Shown piece after piece: positions 41,290 to 52,774 of a stretch of 64,000 nt of DNA. The notes beneath the pieces were generated by a model. The model searched no databases. It had not been told where the DNA came from and saw nothing but the letters and a program-made list of their open reading frames with translations. Source of the DNA: JAZGGS01 sp963749485 (GTDB lineage Bacteria; Bacteroidota; Ignavibacteria; Ignavibacteriales; Ignavibacteriaceae). The stretch is from contig CAVVMV010000003.1 in NCBI GenBank assembly GCA_963749485.1, positions 281,055-345,054 of the forward strand, given 5' to 3'. Made by a program: the position numbers and the translations under genes. The stretch's first letter is position 1; each line of letters begins with the position of its first letter.

Positions 41290-42565
41290 CTAAATCCTTA
41301 CTTCCCAATAGATTGAATCTTTCAGTTTTTCAATCCACCGATCATATTCTTTTTGTTTCTTCATCTCATCAGCAAGCCGTTTAACTTCGGTATAATCTTC
41401 CTTTAATACTTGCAGGATGCTGGGGTACGCGTGATTCAAGGTAAACAATGTGATAGCCATAAGTGCCCGGCGCATATTCCAATCTTCTTGGAAAACTAAT
41501 CTCCCCCTGCTTCAACTTGGAAACAACGTCCAGCAAATGCTTATCCAACTGGTTTAAATAATAAGTTCCAAGTTCACCACCAAATGCAGCAGTCTCTTTA
41601 TCCTCGCTGTATTTTTTTGCAAGCGCTTTAAAATCGCCGCTAGCGTTAACAATACTGTCTCTTAAGTCGGAAAGATATTGAATAGTTTCCAGGTCAGAAT
41701 CTTCATCGGCTTTAATTTTTATTAAGATATGTCTTGTGTGAATCGATTCACCCCTACGTTCCATAAGCTGGATGATATGAAACCCAACGGGAGATTCAAC
41801 AACATCGGAAAGTTCGCCGTCTTCCAAAGCAAATGCAGCTGCTTCAAACTCTGGATAGAAAACACCTCTTTGCACAAATCCTAAATCACCACTTTGCACA
41901 GCACTGCCCGGATCTTCAGAATACTGTTTTGCCAGCAAACCAAAATCTGCACCACCTTTAATAGAATCTAATAAAGATTGAGCTAATTCTTTTGCCTGGT
42001 TTTTAATTCTATCTGTAGCTTTTGGATTCCTGAAGATGTGATAAATTTTCAGCTTTTCGGGAATCATTCCCAAACTGTCTTTATAAGTTTCGAAAAATTC
42101 TTCGATCTCTCTGCGGCTGGCTTCCAGAAATGCAAAGTTCTTTTCACGCAATCGTTGAACCATTAAGTTTTTCCGAACGTCATCTCTCAGTTCACGTTTT
42201 ATTTGCTTAATGCTCATTCCATACATCTCTTCAATTTTAGCTATGGAACCATACTGCTGCTGAAAAACCTGTATCTGGTAATCTATCTGCTGAGTTATTT
42301 CCTCTTCTGTTACTTCAATCGAATCAAGCTCTGCCTGTGCAAAAACAAGTTTTTCATCAATCATCGATTTTAGGATCTGATCTTTTAATCCCTGTGAGTT
42401 TGGATCAATCCCTCTTTGGCTTGCAAATAACGAAGATTGAAAATCAAGCTCGCTTTGCAGAATAATTTCGTTATCAACTACGGCAACAACTCTATCAAGA
42501 ACTTCCTGCGAAAAAGTTATTGTGGTTATAAATAATACAAACAGGATTATTTTAATGTTCATCAA
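41290..42565 (-). CDS. surA: SurA-like periplasmic peptidyl-prolyl isomerase (one frameshift)
   Basis: Outer-membrane-protein chaperone. Signal peptide to TFSQ, SurA N-domain VLDRVVAVVDNEIILQSELD, then two parvulin (rotamase) domains beginning near IYHIFRNPKATD and GESIHTRHILIKIKADEDSD. Conserved GGDLG-like and GYHIIQL/GYHIVYLESR segments end each domain. Frame lost near 41410 where an extra G follows ASIK. About 425 residues. Third of three consecutive rotamase genes. Confidence 0.9.
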
Positions 42566-42569
42566 TTAC

Positions 42570-43371
42570 CTAATTTTTTATTTCTATATCGCTTTTGGAA
42601 TAAAGCTCATCTATATAATTATCTAATAGCTGCTTCTTTTTATTAGCTATAAATCTTTCTTCAACAGATTCCTTAATAATATCAAAAGGAGGAATGGTGC
42701 CTTTTTTAAAATTATTTAATACCTGCGCAACCGTATGATATCCAGCATCGTCCGAAATAACAATGCTAATTTCAAGTGGGTGTAACCCGTTAACAATTCT
42801 TGCAAGCTGCTGCGGGTAAATATCCTGCTCGCTTAAAATAATTCCGTTTGAAACATTTAATAGAGTCGAATCATCGGAATATTGTGTTAGTGCTTCATCC
42901 CAACCGCTGATAAGAAGCAGCGATCTAAACTGCACAGCATTATTTTGATTGCTGAAAGTAGCAATGTTCAATTTGAATGAATTGCTTCCGAAACTGAATT
43001 CCCTTTTACTATGGTTGTAATATTCCTCAACTTCCTGCGGTTGATAATCAAGAGTTACATTTGAAGAGAAATTTTTAAGCAGAAGTGAGCCGGCTAATTC
43101 TTTTTTTGATTTTTCAAGAATACGCTTAAAATCCTTTTCATTAAGAATGCCCTCGCTAATAGCTTCCTGGTAAAGAAGCTCTTTTAAAATCCAGTTTCTT
43201 ATTACTTCAGCTTTAAAGTTATCATCAACATTTGAAGAATCTAAAATCCCCAGTAAATCGCTCCCGGATAAATAAGAATCATTTACCCGGGCAACGTAAT
43301 CTGTTTTATCTGAACTCTCCTGGCATCCTGCAATAAGAACTGCGGTAAGAAGAGTAGTTAATATTATTATT
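42570..43371 (-). CDS. SurA-related lipoprotein (start unclear)
   Basis: The frame beginning KELIIILTTLLTAVLIAGC gives a lipoprotein signal, but no start codon precedes it before an in-frame stop, so one or more bases are missing near 43372. The protein continues YVARVNDSYLSGSDLLGILD, EVIRNWILKELLYQEAISEG and EYYNHSKREFSFGSN, and ends DELYSKSDIEIKN. This resembles the helical N- and C-parts of SurA/PrsA without a recognisable parvulin core. About 265 residues. Overlaps the end of the preceding rotamase gene and is 5 bases from surA, so it is certainly in the same operon. Confidence 0.7.
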
Positions 43372-45348
43372 AATTCTTTTTAAATGCTTTTTCCAGTTCA
43401 TCATAAAATATAACTGGATTGTATCTTATGTTTAAACTATTAATATATTCTTCTTCAAGCCGGCTGCTTTCCATCTCCTGGTATTTGCCGGATACTTCAG
43501 CTTTTGCTTCTTCAAAAGTTTTTAATCTTGCGGATTGTCTTTCGTTAAGTTTAAATATTGAATAGCCGCCGGAGAATGGAATTGGCTTGGAATAGTCGCC
43601 AGCATTTTCAAGTTTGTTTGCTTCTCTTGAAAAATCGGAAAAGTCAACATCCTGCAATTCATAAAAACCTGATGTCTCTTTTTTACCTGGTCTTTCTGTA
43701 TAAAGATTAGCAAGCGAATCGAAAGAAGCACCTTCAACCAGTGATTTATAATATAAATTAATCAGTGAATCTTTCATCGAAAAAATTTCGCTGAAGCTTA
43801 TTCTTTCTTGCAAGTGAATAATTTTCTTTATTCGCATTCCAGTAATTGTAAACACTTGCGCTGTCTATTTTAACTTTGTTCCAAACTTCTTCTTCCTGCA
43901 GTTTGAAGATATAAATTCCATCCCTGTAATCATTCATAAGAGCGGCAAACTCGGGATTTACTTTATCAAGGTTTAAAGCTTCTTCTTCTTTTAAAAGATC
44001 TTCACTCACTTTATTAACTGCATTTACTACCTCATCGCGAACAAAAATTGGTTTGCCTGCAAATGTTCCGGCACTGTTTACTATTAAAAAGAAATTCACC
44101 TGCAGTTACAGTTTTTCCTGCATAAGTAAACAACACTTCATCTTTTACCAGATCAAGGTTAGGATATTCCATACCAAATCTTACTGAATCACTTTTTTCC
44201 ATAAGCAAATCAACTGTTGCATCATTCAGACTGTAATTATATTTAACTCTTAAAGAATTGATAAGGTTATCATATTCAACCTGGTAACGTTGTTTTTCAT
44301 ACATCTTCTTTAAATTCTCTCGTTCTTCTTCAAAAGAAGGATATTCCATTTTATCGGTTAGCTTAATAATATGGTAACCAAAATTTGTTTGTATAGGTTC
44401 AGATATTTCCCCAATTTCCATCTTAAAAGCTGCTTCATCAAATTCTTTAACCATCATTCTTCTTTCAAAGAAACCAAGATCGCCGCCTTTATTTTTGGTG
44501 CCGGTATCATCAGAATACTTTAAAACCAGTTCATCAAAATCAACACCTGCTTTAAGCTCTGCCACCAAGGAATCAACTGTAAGTAAAGCGGCAGCCGAAT
44601 CCATTTGTCCTTCAGGATTGAAATAACTAATAAGAATATGGCTGGCTTTTATTTTTGGTATGCGTGGTCCTCTTTCAGTAATTTTAATTAGATGAGAGCC
44701 ATACCTTGTTTGTACAGCTTCCGGGTAAACTTCGCCGGCATTGGTTTTATACATTGCATCTTCGAACGAAACAGGAAGCAATCCTGCTGTTATATAAAAA
44801 ATATCTCCGCCGCTGGGAGCAGAAAATTGATCTTGCGAATATTTTTTTACCATTTCTTCAAAAGATGCACCATTTTTTATGCTATCGAGTAAAGAGTTAG
44901 CATAATCTTGTGCAGCATCAACACCCGATGAATCTGGTCTGATCATTAAATGACTTACTCTTAGTTCCTCTTTTCTTTTTTCATACAGATCATAAATACC
45001 GGGCCCAATTAGTTCTTTCTCTATTAAGTACGAAACCCCAACCTGTTTTTGATAACTTGTAAGTTCATCTTCAAGTTCCGGGTCAGATGTGTAGCCCCTA
45101 ACTTCAGCATCCCGCAACTTCATTTTAAATTTTACATAGAGGTCCATAAAGTCATAGTAATCCTGTGAACTTGCGTTTTTCGCAATTTCCAAACTACCAA
45201 CATTTTTTGCGTAAGCATTTTCAAATTCATCAATACTGATTTTATGCTTTCCATACTCTGCAACAATTACTTCAGATTGCTCCGGAGAGCATGCAATTAG
45301 TAATAATAAAAATGAAAACGAAATAATAGTAAAATACCGTAGTAACAT
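43370..45348 (-). CDS. Parvulin-type peptidyl-prolyl isomerase lipoprotein (frameshifted)
   Basis: PpiD/PrsA-like foldase of about 660 residues. Lipoprotein signal (LLLLIAC), an N-terminal helical chaperone part (KHKISIDEFENAYAKNVGS), then two parvulin domains (LRVSHLMIRPDSSGVDAAQD with GGDIFYI; IKASHILISYFNPEGQ with KNKGGDLGFF) and a long helical C-terminus. Frames break near 44085 and near 43830. An AGGAG site precedes the ATG at 45348. First of three rotamase genes; it should help fold exported outer-membrane proteins. Confidence 0.87.
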
Positions 45349-45427
45349 TTATGTTTTCTCCTGAATAATAATTTGAATTGAGTTATGTATTTTATGGATA
45401 GGAAAGCTGAAAATCAAGGGAGTTAAT

Positions 45428-45462
45428 GCCTGACCCGAAGACTTTTTTACTCCGGGTCAGGC
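45428..45462 (-). other. Strong inverted repeat between subtilase and rotamase genes
   Basis: Perfect 10-base stem GCCTGACCCG/CGGGTCAGGC with a 15-base loop. No T-run follows on the minus strand, so it may work as a Rho-independent terminator of poor quality, an mRNA-stabilising hairpin or a repeat copy. Confidence 0.6.
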
Positions 45463-45468
45463 GAAATA

Positions 45469-47211
45469 TTACTTAAGTAGAGAAATTTTAATAGTTTTAT
45501 TAAAGGTTCCGGCAATCATTCTTACAAGATAAACACCGCTTGCAAGGTTTCCGGCATCAACTACAAATTCCTGCATTCCGGCATCCACCTTATCATCAAA
45601 AAGAAGTTTTAATTCTCTTCCCAGCATATCGTGTAAAGTTATTTTAACATCAGATTGCTGTGGAACAGAAAATTGAACTTTTGTAGAAGGATTAAAAGGA
45701 TTTGGATAGTTTCTTAAGTATATAAAAATCTTCCGGTACTTCATCACCTTCAGCTGTTGTAATAAGCGAATTTACTACATCCAGCGTATTGATGATGCCC
45801 CATCCCATTAAGTTATCAGGATTGTTACTTTGAGAAGCAGTTTGCCTTAATAAGATCCAGTAGTTCCATTGGTGTTAAAGTAGGATCTACAGAAAGAATA
45901 AGTGCAGCAGCACCTGCAAGTATTGGGCAGCTAAATGAAGTTCCGCCGCTATATCCATAACTCGTGGGAGATGATGATCTTGCAACATAAACACCTGAGC
46001 CCATTGCCATTAAATCCGGTTTAATTCTTCCATCTACAGTTGGACCAACGCTGCTAAAGCTTGATCTTTCACCACTCACTTCTAACAGCACCTACAGTAA
46101 TAACACTATCGCCATCAGCAGGAGCACCAAGAGTATTATGAGTTGGATGATAACCGCTGTTGCTTGCAGAATTAACAACAAAAATTCCCCATTTTGCAGC
46201 TAAATCTGCTGCAATTGTAATTCTTGCAGTGTTCCCATCCATATCTTCCCAGGTATAACTTGTGTGAGGGGGATCATAATCAAGATATGAAAGTGAAGTT
46301 GAAGTAACATCAACACCTATGCTGTCAGCCCACTCAACTGCTGCTATCCAGTTATCTTCTTCAATGGGTGTTTCGCTGTAGTATCTTCAGTTCTTGCAAG
46401 AATAAAATCGGAACCAAATGCAGGTCCAATTAGCTGACCTTCTTTAAATCCACCTAATGTTGAAAGTGTGCTTGTTCCATGTGAACCACCCTGGCTAACA
46501 TCGGGATCGTTATCAACAAAATCCCACATTGCAATAATATTCATCGAGCTAAAAACTTCGTGAGATAAGATTATCAAAGCCTGCATCCATTGAGCAGATT
46601 GTAATTCCCTGCCCGGTGTAACCCAAATCGTGCACAGCAGGAACAGTAATTTGATTCAACTGTGTAAACGAATCTCCGTAATTAAATGAATTTATACTTC
46701 CTGGTTTTGTAAGATTTTCATTATTCAAGTCGAAGTGATTATCAATTACTTCTTCTTCAGTTTCGAGTAATCGGTTTTATACTTATGAACTATATCCAAT
46801 TCTTTTACATAAGATAGATTAGTTAGTTCTTGAATCACTTGCTTTGTTGCCCAGCCGCTTACACCGTTTAACCATTTGGTTCTATGCTTAACTTTAAAAC
46901 CAGAGTTCTGCAATTCACTAATGTAATTTTCGTTTACAGGAAGATCGGTTAAACTTATAAGTGAGTTTGCATCCAGAACTTTAGAACGGCGCTGCAATGA
47001 TTTTTCACTTACAACCATTGTTGGATTGTTAAAATATCCATCAAGATTATTTCCTTTATCCGTAAAGAAAACCCAGATGTGCACTTCTTCATTTCCAGCT
47101 GTGTTATTCAAGTAGCATACATCCAAATTATTAGAAATTTTATCAACAGGATGTTGAGCAAAACCAGTTGCTGACAATCAGCAGAACAAAAGTTATTATT
47201 AATTTCTTCAT
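45469..47211 (-). CDS. Subtilisin-like S8 protease with T9SS sorting domain (frameshifted)
   Basis: Secreted serine protease. Start at 47211 (MKKLIITFVLL). The propeptide-like part holds KNLDGYFNNPTMVVSEKSL. The catalytic triad is spread over several frames: Asp in TICSMDAGFDN, His in GGSHGTSTLSTLGG, and Ser in YSGGTSFSCPILAGAAALIL. The C-terminus is a type IX sorting domain, NYPNPFNPSTKVQFSVPQ through LGRELKLLFDD to KTIKISLLK. Frame breaks occur near 47165, 46745, 46590, 46375, 46085, 45850 and 45740. Together with the BNR protein it is one of two T9SS cargoes here. Confidence 0.85.
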
Positions 47212-47236
47212 CACTATTCCTTAATTATATATTAAA

Positions 47237-49287
47237 TCAATTTAATTTCATTTTACACGGGTTCCATTTCTTACCAGAATTATCAACTGTAACAACTTGC
47301 AACTCCCCATTCTCTTTTTCAACCGCTAAAATCATACCATGGGATTCAACTCCCATAATCTTAGCAGATTGTAAATTTGCAACTATCACTACTTTTTTAC
47401 CAACCAAATCTTCCGGGTTATTACTTTCTGCAACACCTGCTACAAGCTGTCTTTCTTCAGTTTCCAACTTTACTTTTAACTTTAACAGTTTTTTACTCTT
47501 CTCAATTTTTTCTGCACCAATAACCTCAGCAACTTTTAGTTCTGTCTTCATAAAATCATCATAACTAATTAGATTCTCAACGTTTACTTTCGGATTCATT
47601 GCTATCAAGTTTTTCTATCTGCTTTTCTATCATCTTATCCTCTATTTGCGGAAAAAGAATTTCTGCTTTGTTTAGTTTATGTTCTGCAGGAAGATTTTCA
47701 TCACCACATTTTTGCCATTTGGTTGGTTCAGCATTTAGCATTTTAAATATTTTTTTTGATGAAAACGGAACAACCGGTTCAAATAACTCTGCTAGTGTAT
47801 AGATGGTTTGCAGACAAATATTTATTGTTGTAGAACATTTCTCTTTATCAGATTTTACAGTTTTCCATGGTTCCGAATCGTTAAAATATTTATTCCCGGC
47901 ACGTGCAAGATTCATAATTTCATTTGTACCTTCTTTTAACTTATATCGCTCAAAGTACCCGGAAATTTTTTGCGGATATTCTGAAACGGTTTTAATCATC
48001 TCATTATCCATCTCGCTAAGGTCACCTTTAGGCGGAACCTTACCATCAAAATGTTTATGCGCAAAAGTAAAAGTACGATTTATAAAATTTCCGAAAATTG
48101 CTGCAAGTTCGCTGTTGTTTTTAGCTTGAAATTCTTTCCATTGAAAATCTGTATCCCTGTTTTCCGGTAGATTAGCAGCCAGAGTATAACGAAGAGAATC
48201 AGCAGGAAATATTTTCAGAAAATCGATTGCATCAATTCCCCAATTTCTGCTCTTGGAAAATTTCTTTCCTTCAAAATTTAAAAACTCGTTGGCAGGTACA
48301 TTCTGAGGTAAGCAATATTTTACCTTTTCTCCACTATTCCATGCTTTTAGCATTGCCGGAAAAACTATACAATGAAATACTACATTATCTTTTCCTATAA
48401 AAGCAACGTATTTGGTATTCTCATCCTGCCAGTATTCTTTCCACAAATCAGGTTTACCAATTTTTTGTGAATATTCTTTTGTTGAGGATATGTATCCAAG
48501 CACTGCTTCGAACCAAACATATAGTACTTTTCCCGTCGCTTCATCCAAAGGAACTTTTACTCCCCAATCAAGATCGCGGGTTACAGCTCTGTCCTTCAGA
48601 CCATCTTTAAACCAGCCGCGGCAGTACTGCAAAACGTTCTCTTTCCAGCCGTATTTTTCATTCATTTCATCAATGTACTTTTCAAGCTCTGGTTGGAATT
48701 CGCCAAGTGGAAAATAGTAGTGAGAAGTTTCTTTAAGTATAGGTGTCTCACCGCTTATTTTACTTTTTGGAGTTCTTTAACTCCGACGGTTCATAAAGTT
48801 TACCGCAGTTTTCACATTCATCGCTGCGAGCTTCTTCAGATCCACAGTTAGGGCAAGTGCCTTCAACGTATCTATCGGGTAAAAACATATCATTTTTTTC
48901 ATCATAAAACTGCAGTGTTTTCTTTTCCTTAAGCAACCCTTTGTTATAGTATTCAAGGAAGAATTCTTTTGCAGTTTCGTGATGGATCGGTAAGCTGGTT
49001 CTGGAATAATTATCAAAACTCATCCCAAACATTTTAAACGCTTCATAATTTAAATCGTGGTAGCGGTCTATAATTACCTGGGGTGATACATTCTCTTTAT
49101 CAGCACTGATTGTAATCGGCACACCATGTTCATCTGATCCGCAAATGTAAATAATATCATCGCCATTCAGTCTTTTGTAACGAACATAAATATCCGCCGG
49201 TAAGTAAGCCCCGCTTAAATGCCCAAGATGAAGAGGACCATTGGCATACGGCAATGCTGAGGTTACAAGTATTTTTTCTTTCGGCAA
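47237..49287 (-). CDS. metG: Methionyl-tRNA synthetase with C-terminal tRNA-binding domain (frameshifted)
   Basis: Charges tRNA-Met. HIGH-type motif ANGPLHLGHLSGAYLPAD, the zinc knuckle CPNCGSEEARSDECENCG, and KMSKS-type KFSKSRNWG are present, and the EMAPII/OB-fold tRNA-binding appendix (ISYDDFMKTELKVAEVIGA; ESHGMILAV) closes the protein. About 683 residues. Frames break near 48775 (extra A in the TPKSKISGE region) and near 47600, at the junction with the C-terminal domain. Some bacteria encode that domain separately, but here the join is a one-base overlap, so a fusion is more likely. Confidence 0.92.
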
Positions 49288-49553
49288 GTTTTCTCTACAA
49301 TTTTTTTAAATATGAAATTGAAATATAAGAATTTTAGAGAGGATTTGTAATGATCTTAAACAGAGTTAATTCAATAGAGATTACTATAATCGGAGTGTAC
49401 AGTTTTATTCTCTCTGGATTATAAAATTAATTAAGATTATTTTTCATAGTCAAATAATAGTAACTATGTGAATTTTGAGGCTTGAAGTTTTGATTATACA
49501 TCCAACATCTAATTATCGATTTCTAATGAGAGCTTACCAAGGAGAATTTTAAA

Positions 49554-50772
49554 ATGAAACATACAAAAAATGTAGATTTTCAAACTAAATGTGTTCATTC
49601 AGGCGTTGGTGAATATGAGTATGGAGCAGTTGTTCCGCCGATTTACCAGACATCGACTTTTAAATTCAAATCTGCACAACACGGAGCTTCTTTATTTGCA
49701 GGTGAAGAGAAAGGATACATTTACACAAGGATGCTTAATCCTACAATTGAGGCAATGGAAAATGCAATTGCAGAACTAGAAGGCGGTTACAAAGCTCTTG
49801 GTTGTGCAAGCGGTATGGCGGCAATTCATACAATTTTTGCAAGTCTGCTTTCCACTGGCGATCATGTTGTTTGCTCTGCAGCAGTTTACGGACCCACAAT
49901 CACTTTGCTTAATACAATAATGAAAAAGTTTGGTGTTGAAACAACTTCAGTTGATTCATCAGATATTGATGCTGTTAAGAAGGCAATAAAACCAAACACA
50001 AAAGTTATTTATGTTGAAACTCCCGGCAACCCAACATTATGTATTTCTGATCTTGAAGAAATTTCTAAACTTGCAAAAAGTACTAAATGCAAAAGTTGTA
50101 GTTGATAATACTTTTATGAGTCCTGCTTTACAAAATCCTTTAATGCTTGGTGCAGATGTAGTAATGCACAGTTTAACAAAGTTTCTAAACGGGCATGCAG
50201 ATGTTGTGGGAGGAATTATTGTTGTCAAGGATGAAGAAACTTATAGGAGCTTTAGAAAAGTTCTTAACCAGTTGGGCGGTGTAATTGATCCATTTAATTC
50301 TTTTCTCGTTCACAGGGGATTGAAGACGTTAGCTATCAGAATGGAAAAACACAGCAGTAATGCGCAAAAAATTGCTGAATGGCTTGAAAAACATCCGCTT
50401 GTAAAAGAAATAAGATTTCCAGGATTAAAAAGCCATCCGAATTATGAACTTGGACAAAAGCAACATAAAGCACCTGGTGGAATGATAAAGTTTGAAATTG
50501 AAGGTGGAATTGAAGCAGGAAGATTATTAATGAATTCTGTTAAACTTTGCCAACTTGCTGTAAGCTTGGGTGGAGTTGAATCTCTTATTCAGCATCCTGC
50601 CAGCATGACTCATTTTTCAATGGGGAAAGAAGCACGAGTTGCTGGTGGAATAACAGATGGTTTAGTTCGCCTTTCTGTGGGAATTGAAAACCCGGATGAC
50701 TTGATAGCAGATTTAGAACAGGCACTGGAAAAAGTGAAAGAAGCAACTCTTGTTGAAGAAAGTGCCTCATAA
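49554..50772 (+). CDS. PLP-dependent trans-sulfuration enzyme, methionine gamma-lyase-like (one frameshift)
   Basis: Cys/Met metabolism enzyme of fold type I. Segments YGAVVPPIYQTSTFKFKS, YTRMLNPTIEAMENAIAELE, GMAAIHTIF, VDNTFMSPALQNPL and the PLP lysine HSLTKFLNGHADVVGG are all visible; SLGGVESLIQHPASMTH closes the active site. The loop that holds the reactive Cys of methionine gamma-lyases (YGCT) reads YGPT, so cystathionine gamma-lyase/synthase activity is possible. Frame lost near 50080 within KVLNAKVVV. About 405 residues. AAGGAGAA site before the ATG. A terminator follows. Confidence 0.88.
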
Positions 50773-50798
50773 TTCCTTTCCTGATTTCATAATTTTAT

Positions 50799-50814
50799 GG
50801 GAGCATTAGCTCCC
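50799..50814 (+). terminator. Intrinsic terminator after the trans-sulfuration gene
   Basis: Stem GGGAGC/GCTCCC with loop ATTA, then GTTTTATAATT. Short but clean. Confidence 0.78.
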
Positions 50815-50932
50815 GTTTTATAATTAACTCACCCTTACCGACAAAAACCTGCAACTCACCGATTTTTTCTTTTATTGCAATGCAATTTTACATAGGTTTT
50901 GGTAGAAATTTTGGAAAGAAGAGGAACAAAAA

Positions 50933-51653
50933 ATGTCTGAATCACAAAATGGATTAGATAAACGAGTAGCACTTGGTGGGTTTTAATATTTTTAGGTGGA
51001 TTATTTCTACTAAATTCACTCAATGTCATAGATTTTCAAATCGGGCGGATTATTTTTTCCTGGCCTTTTGTAATGCTTGTAATCGGGTTATTCATCCTGG
51101 TTAACACATCAAAAAAGGTTACTGGCGGTTTATTAACCGGGCTAGGCATTTTCTTTCTGATCCCAAGAATCTATCCGCAAATTGAATATGATGGAGGAAT
51201 AGTAATACCTGTTTTGCTAATTCTCTTTGGAATTTATATAATATTTAAAAAGAGGAAAAGTACTGCTCGGAAGGATCTTTAGGTGGAGGAGATGCAGCAA
51301 TCAATAAGGATAAAATAGATGATGTAGCAATTTTCGGGGGTGGAACAAAAGTAATTTCATCAGATAATTTTAAAGGGGGAAACATAACTGCGATTTTCGG
51401 CGGCTCAGAAATAAATTTAATGAACTGCAGTCTTGCCCCAGGTGATAATATTGTTGATGTGCTTACAATTTTTGGAGGAACAACAATTATTGTTCCTAAA
51501 GACTGGAATGTTGTTGTTAATGTTACTTCAATCCTGGGAGGTTTTTCTAATAAAAGTGTTAGGAATCCTGCAGTTGCAATTGATCATTCAAAAACTCTTC
51601 ACATTAAAGGATTGGCAATGTTCGGCGGTGGTGAAATCAAAACTTATCTATGA
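50933..51653 (+). CDS. LiaF-like membrane protein (frameshifted)
   Basis: Start at 50933 with an AGAGGAA site. Three or four short transmembrane helices occupy the first 110 residues (LGGLFLLNSLNVI, IIFSWPFVMLVIGLFILVN, LLTGLGIFFLI, GIVIPVLLILFGIYIIFKKR), a DUF5668-like part. A C-terminal beta domain follows (VAIFGGGTKVISS; ITAIFGGSEINLMNC; VLTIFGGTTIIVPKDWNV; ILGGFSNKSV), repeated in the LiaF/YvqF style. Frames break near 50985 and 51280. About 240 residues. LiaF proteins in Firmicutes restrain an envelope-stress two-component system, and a histidine kinase gene follows only 12 bases later. Confidence 0.85.
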
Positions 51654-51665
51654 TAGCCGAAAACA

Positions 51666-52725
51666 ATGCAAGATAATCCATTCCTTAAAAACGTAAAGAA
51701 TTTCTCTATCTACTTACTCGTTTTCGGATTTTCGTTTGCTGTTATCAGCTTTAGCATTCTCTACTTTGGACTTAAATTTAGATGTTAAAACTTCGTCTGT
51801 TGAAAGCCTGGTTTCAACCGTTGCATTAATGGGATTCACACTAACTTTATATTACCCTACAAAATATATTTCAATTGAAAAAACCTCCTTATTAAAAGTT
51901 CTAGTCAGCCATGAATTAACCATAATTATCTCTTCTACTTTGTGGATTGTAGTGGTTTACATCACGATGATCGGTGTTTTCGGTTTTGGTGATGAATATG
52001 AATCATTTTTCTTCAGTACACTTTTATGGAGATTTTTAGTTGGAATAATGTTCTACGCACTCATTACTTCATACTATTATTTAGTTACATATTATACTGG
52101 TTTTCAGGAAAGAAAATTAAAAGAATCTGAGCTTAAAGGATTAGTGACAGAAGCTGAATTAAAATCATTAAAATTCCAGATCAATCCGCATTTTATTTTT
52201 AATAGTTTAAACTCAGTAAGTGCTTTAACTGAAATCGATCCCGTTAAAGCAAAGAGTATGATCCTTAAACTCGCAGACTTTTTGCGCTATATACTTGCAA
52301 CAAATGATCGTGAAAAAAATAAACTTAGTGAGGAGTTGAAAAATATCCGGCTTTACCTTGAAATTGAAAAGGTTCGTTTTGAAGATAAGTTTGAATTTAA
52401 AGAGAAAATTGAAGAAGAGTGTGAAAAGGTTGAAATTCCAAATATGATTCTGCAGCCGATTTTTGAAAATGTTATTAAGCATGCGGTTTATGAAACGCTT
52501 GATAAAGTTGTATTAACATTTAAAATGTAGTCGTCAAGATGAGTTTTTAAAGATTTCAATTGAAAATGATTTTGATGAAACTTCCTCACCCCAAAAGGGA
52601 ACGGGTGTGGGTTTAAAAAATATTTATGAAAGATTGAAATTGATTTATCACCAGGATAATTTACTTGATGTAAGAAAAGAAAAAGGTAAATTTAGCGTAA
52701 CGCTATTTATTCCGATGGAAAGTTA
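51666..52725 (+). CDS. LytS-family sensor histidine kinase (frameshifted)
   Basis: About 352 residues. N-terminal membrane part with four hydrophobic segments, then the His_kinase domain with its phosphoacceptor box SLKFQINPHFIFNSLNSV, PMILQPIFENVIKHAV-type N-box, and a C-terminal ATP-lid GTGVGLKNIYERLKLIY. Frames break near 51780 and near 52525. It starts 12 bases after the LiaF-like gene and is followed 49 bases later by its LytTR regulator. The sensed signal is unknown but the trio suggests cell-envelope state. Confidence 0.88.
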
Positions 52726-52774
52726 ATCTAGCAACGGGTAAATCAATTAACTATACAAATTGCTAAAGGATATT

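Noticed and set aside
49288..49553. Possible SAM riboswitch upstream of the trans-sulfuration gene
   Set aside because: I looked for conserved riboswitch helices and found only weak long-range AG-rich pairing.
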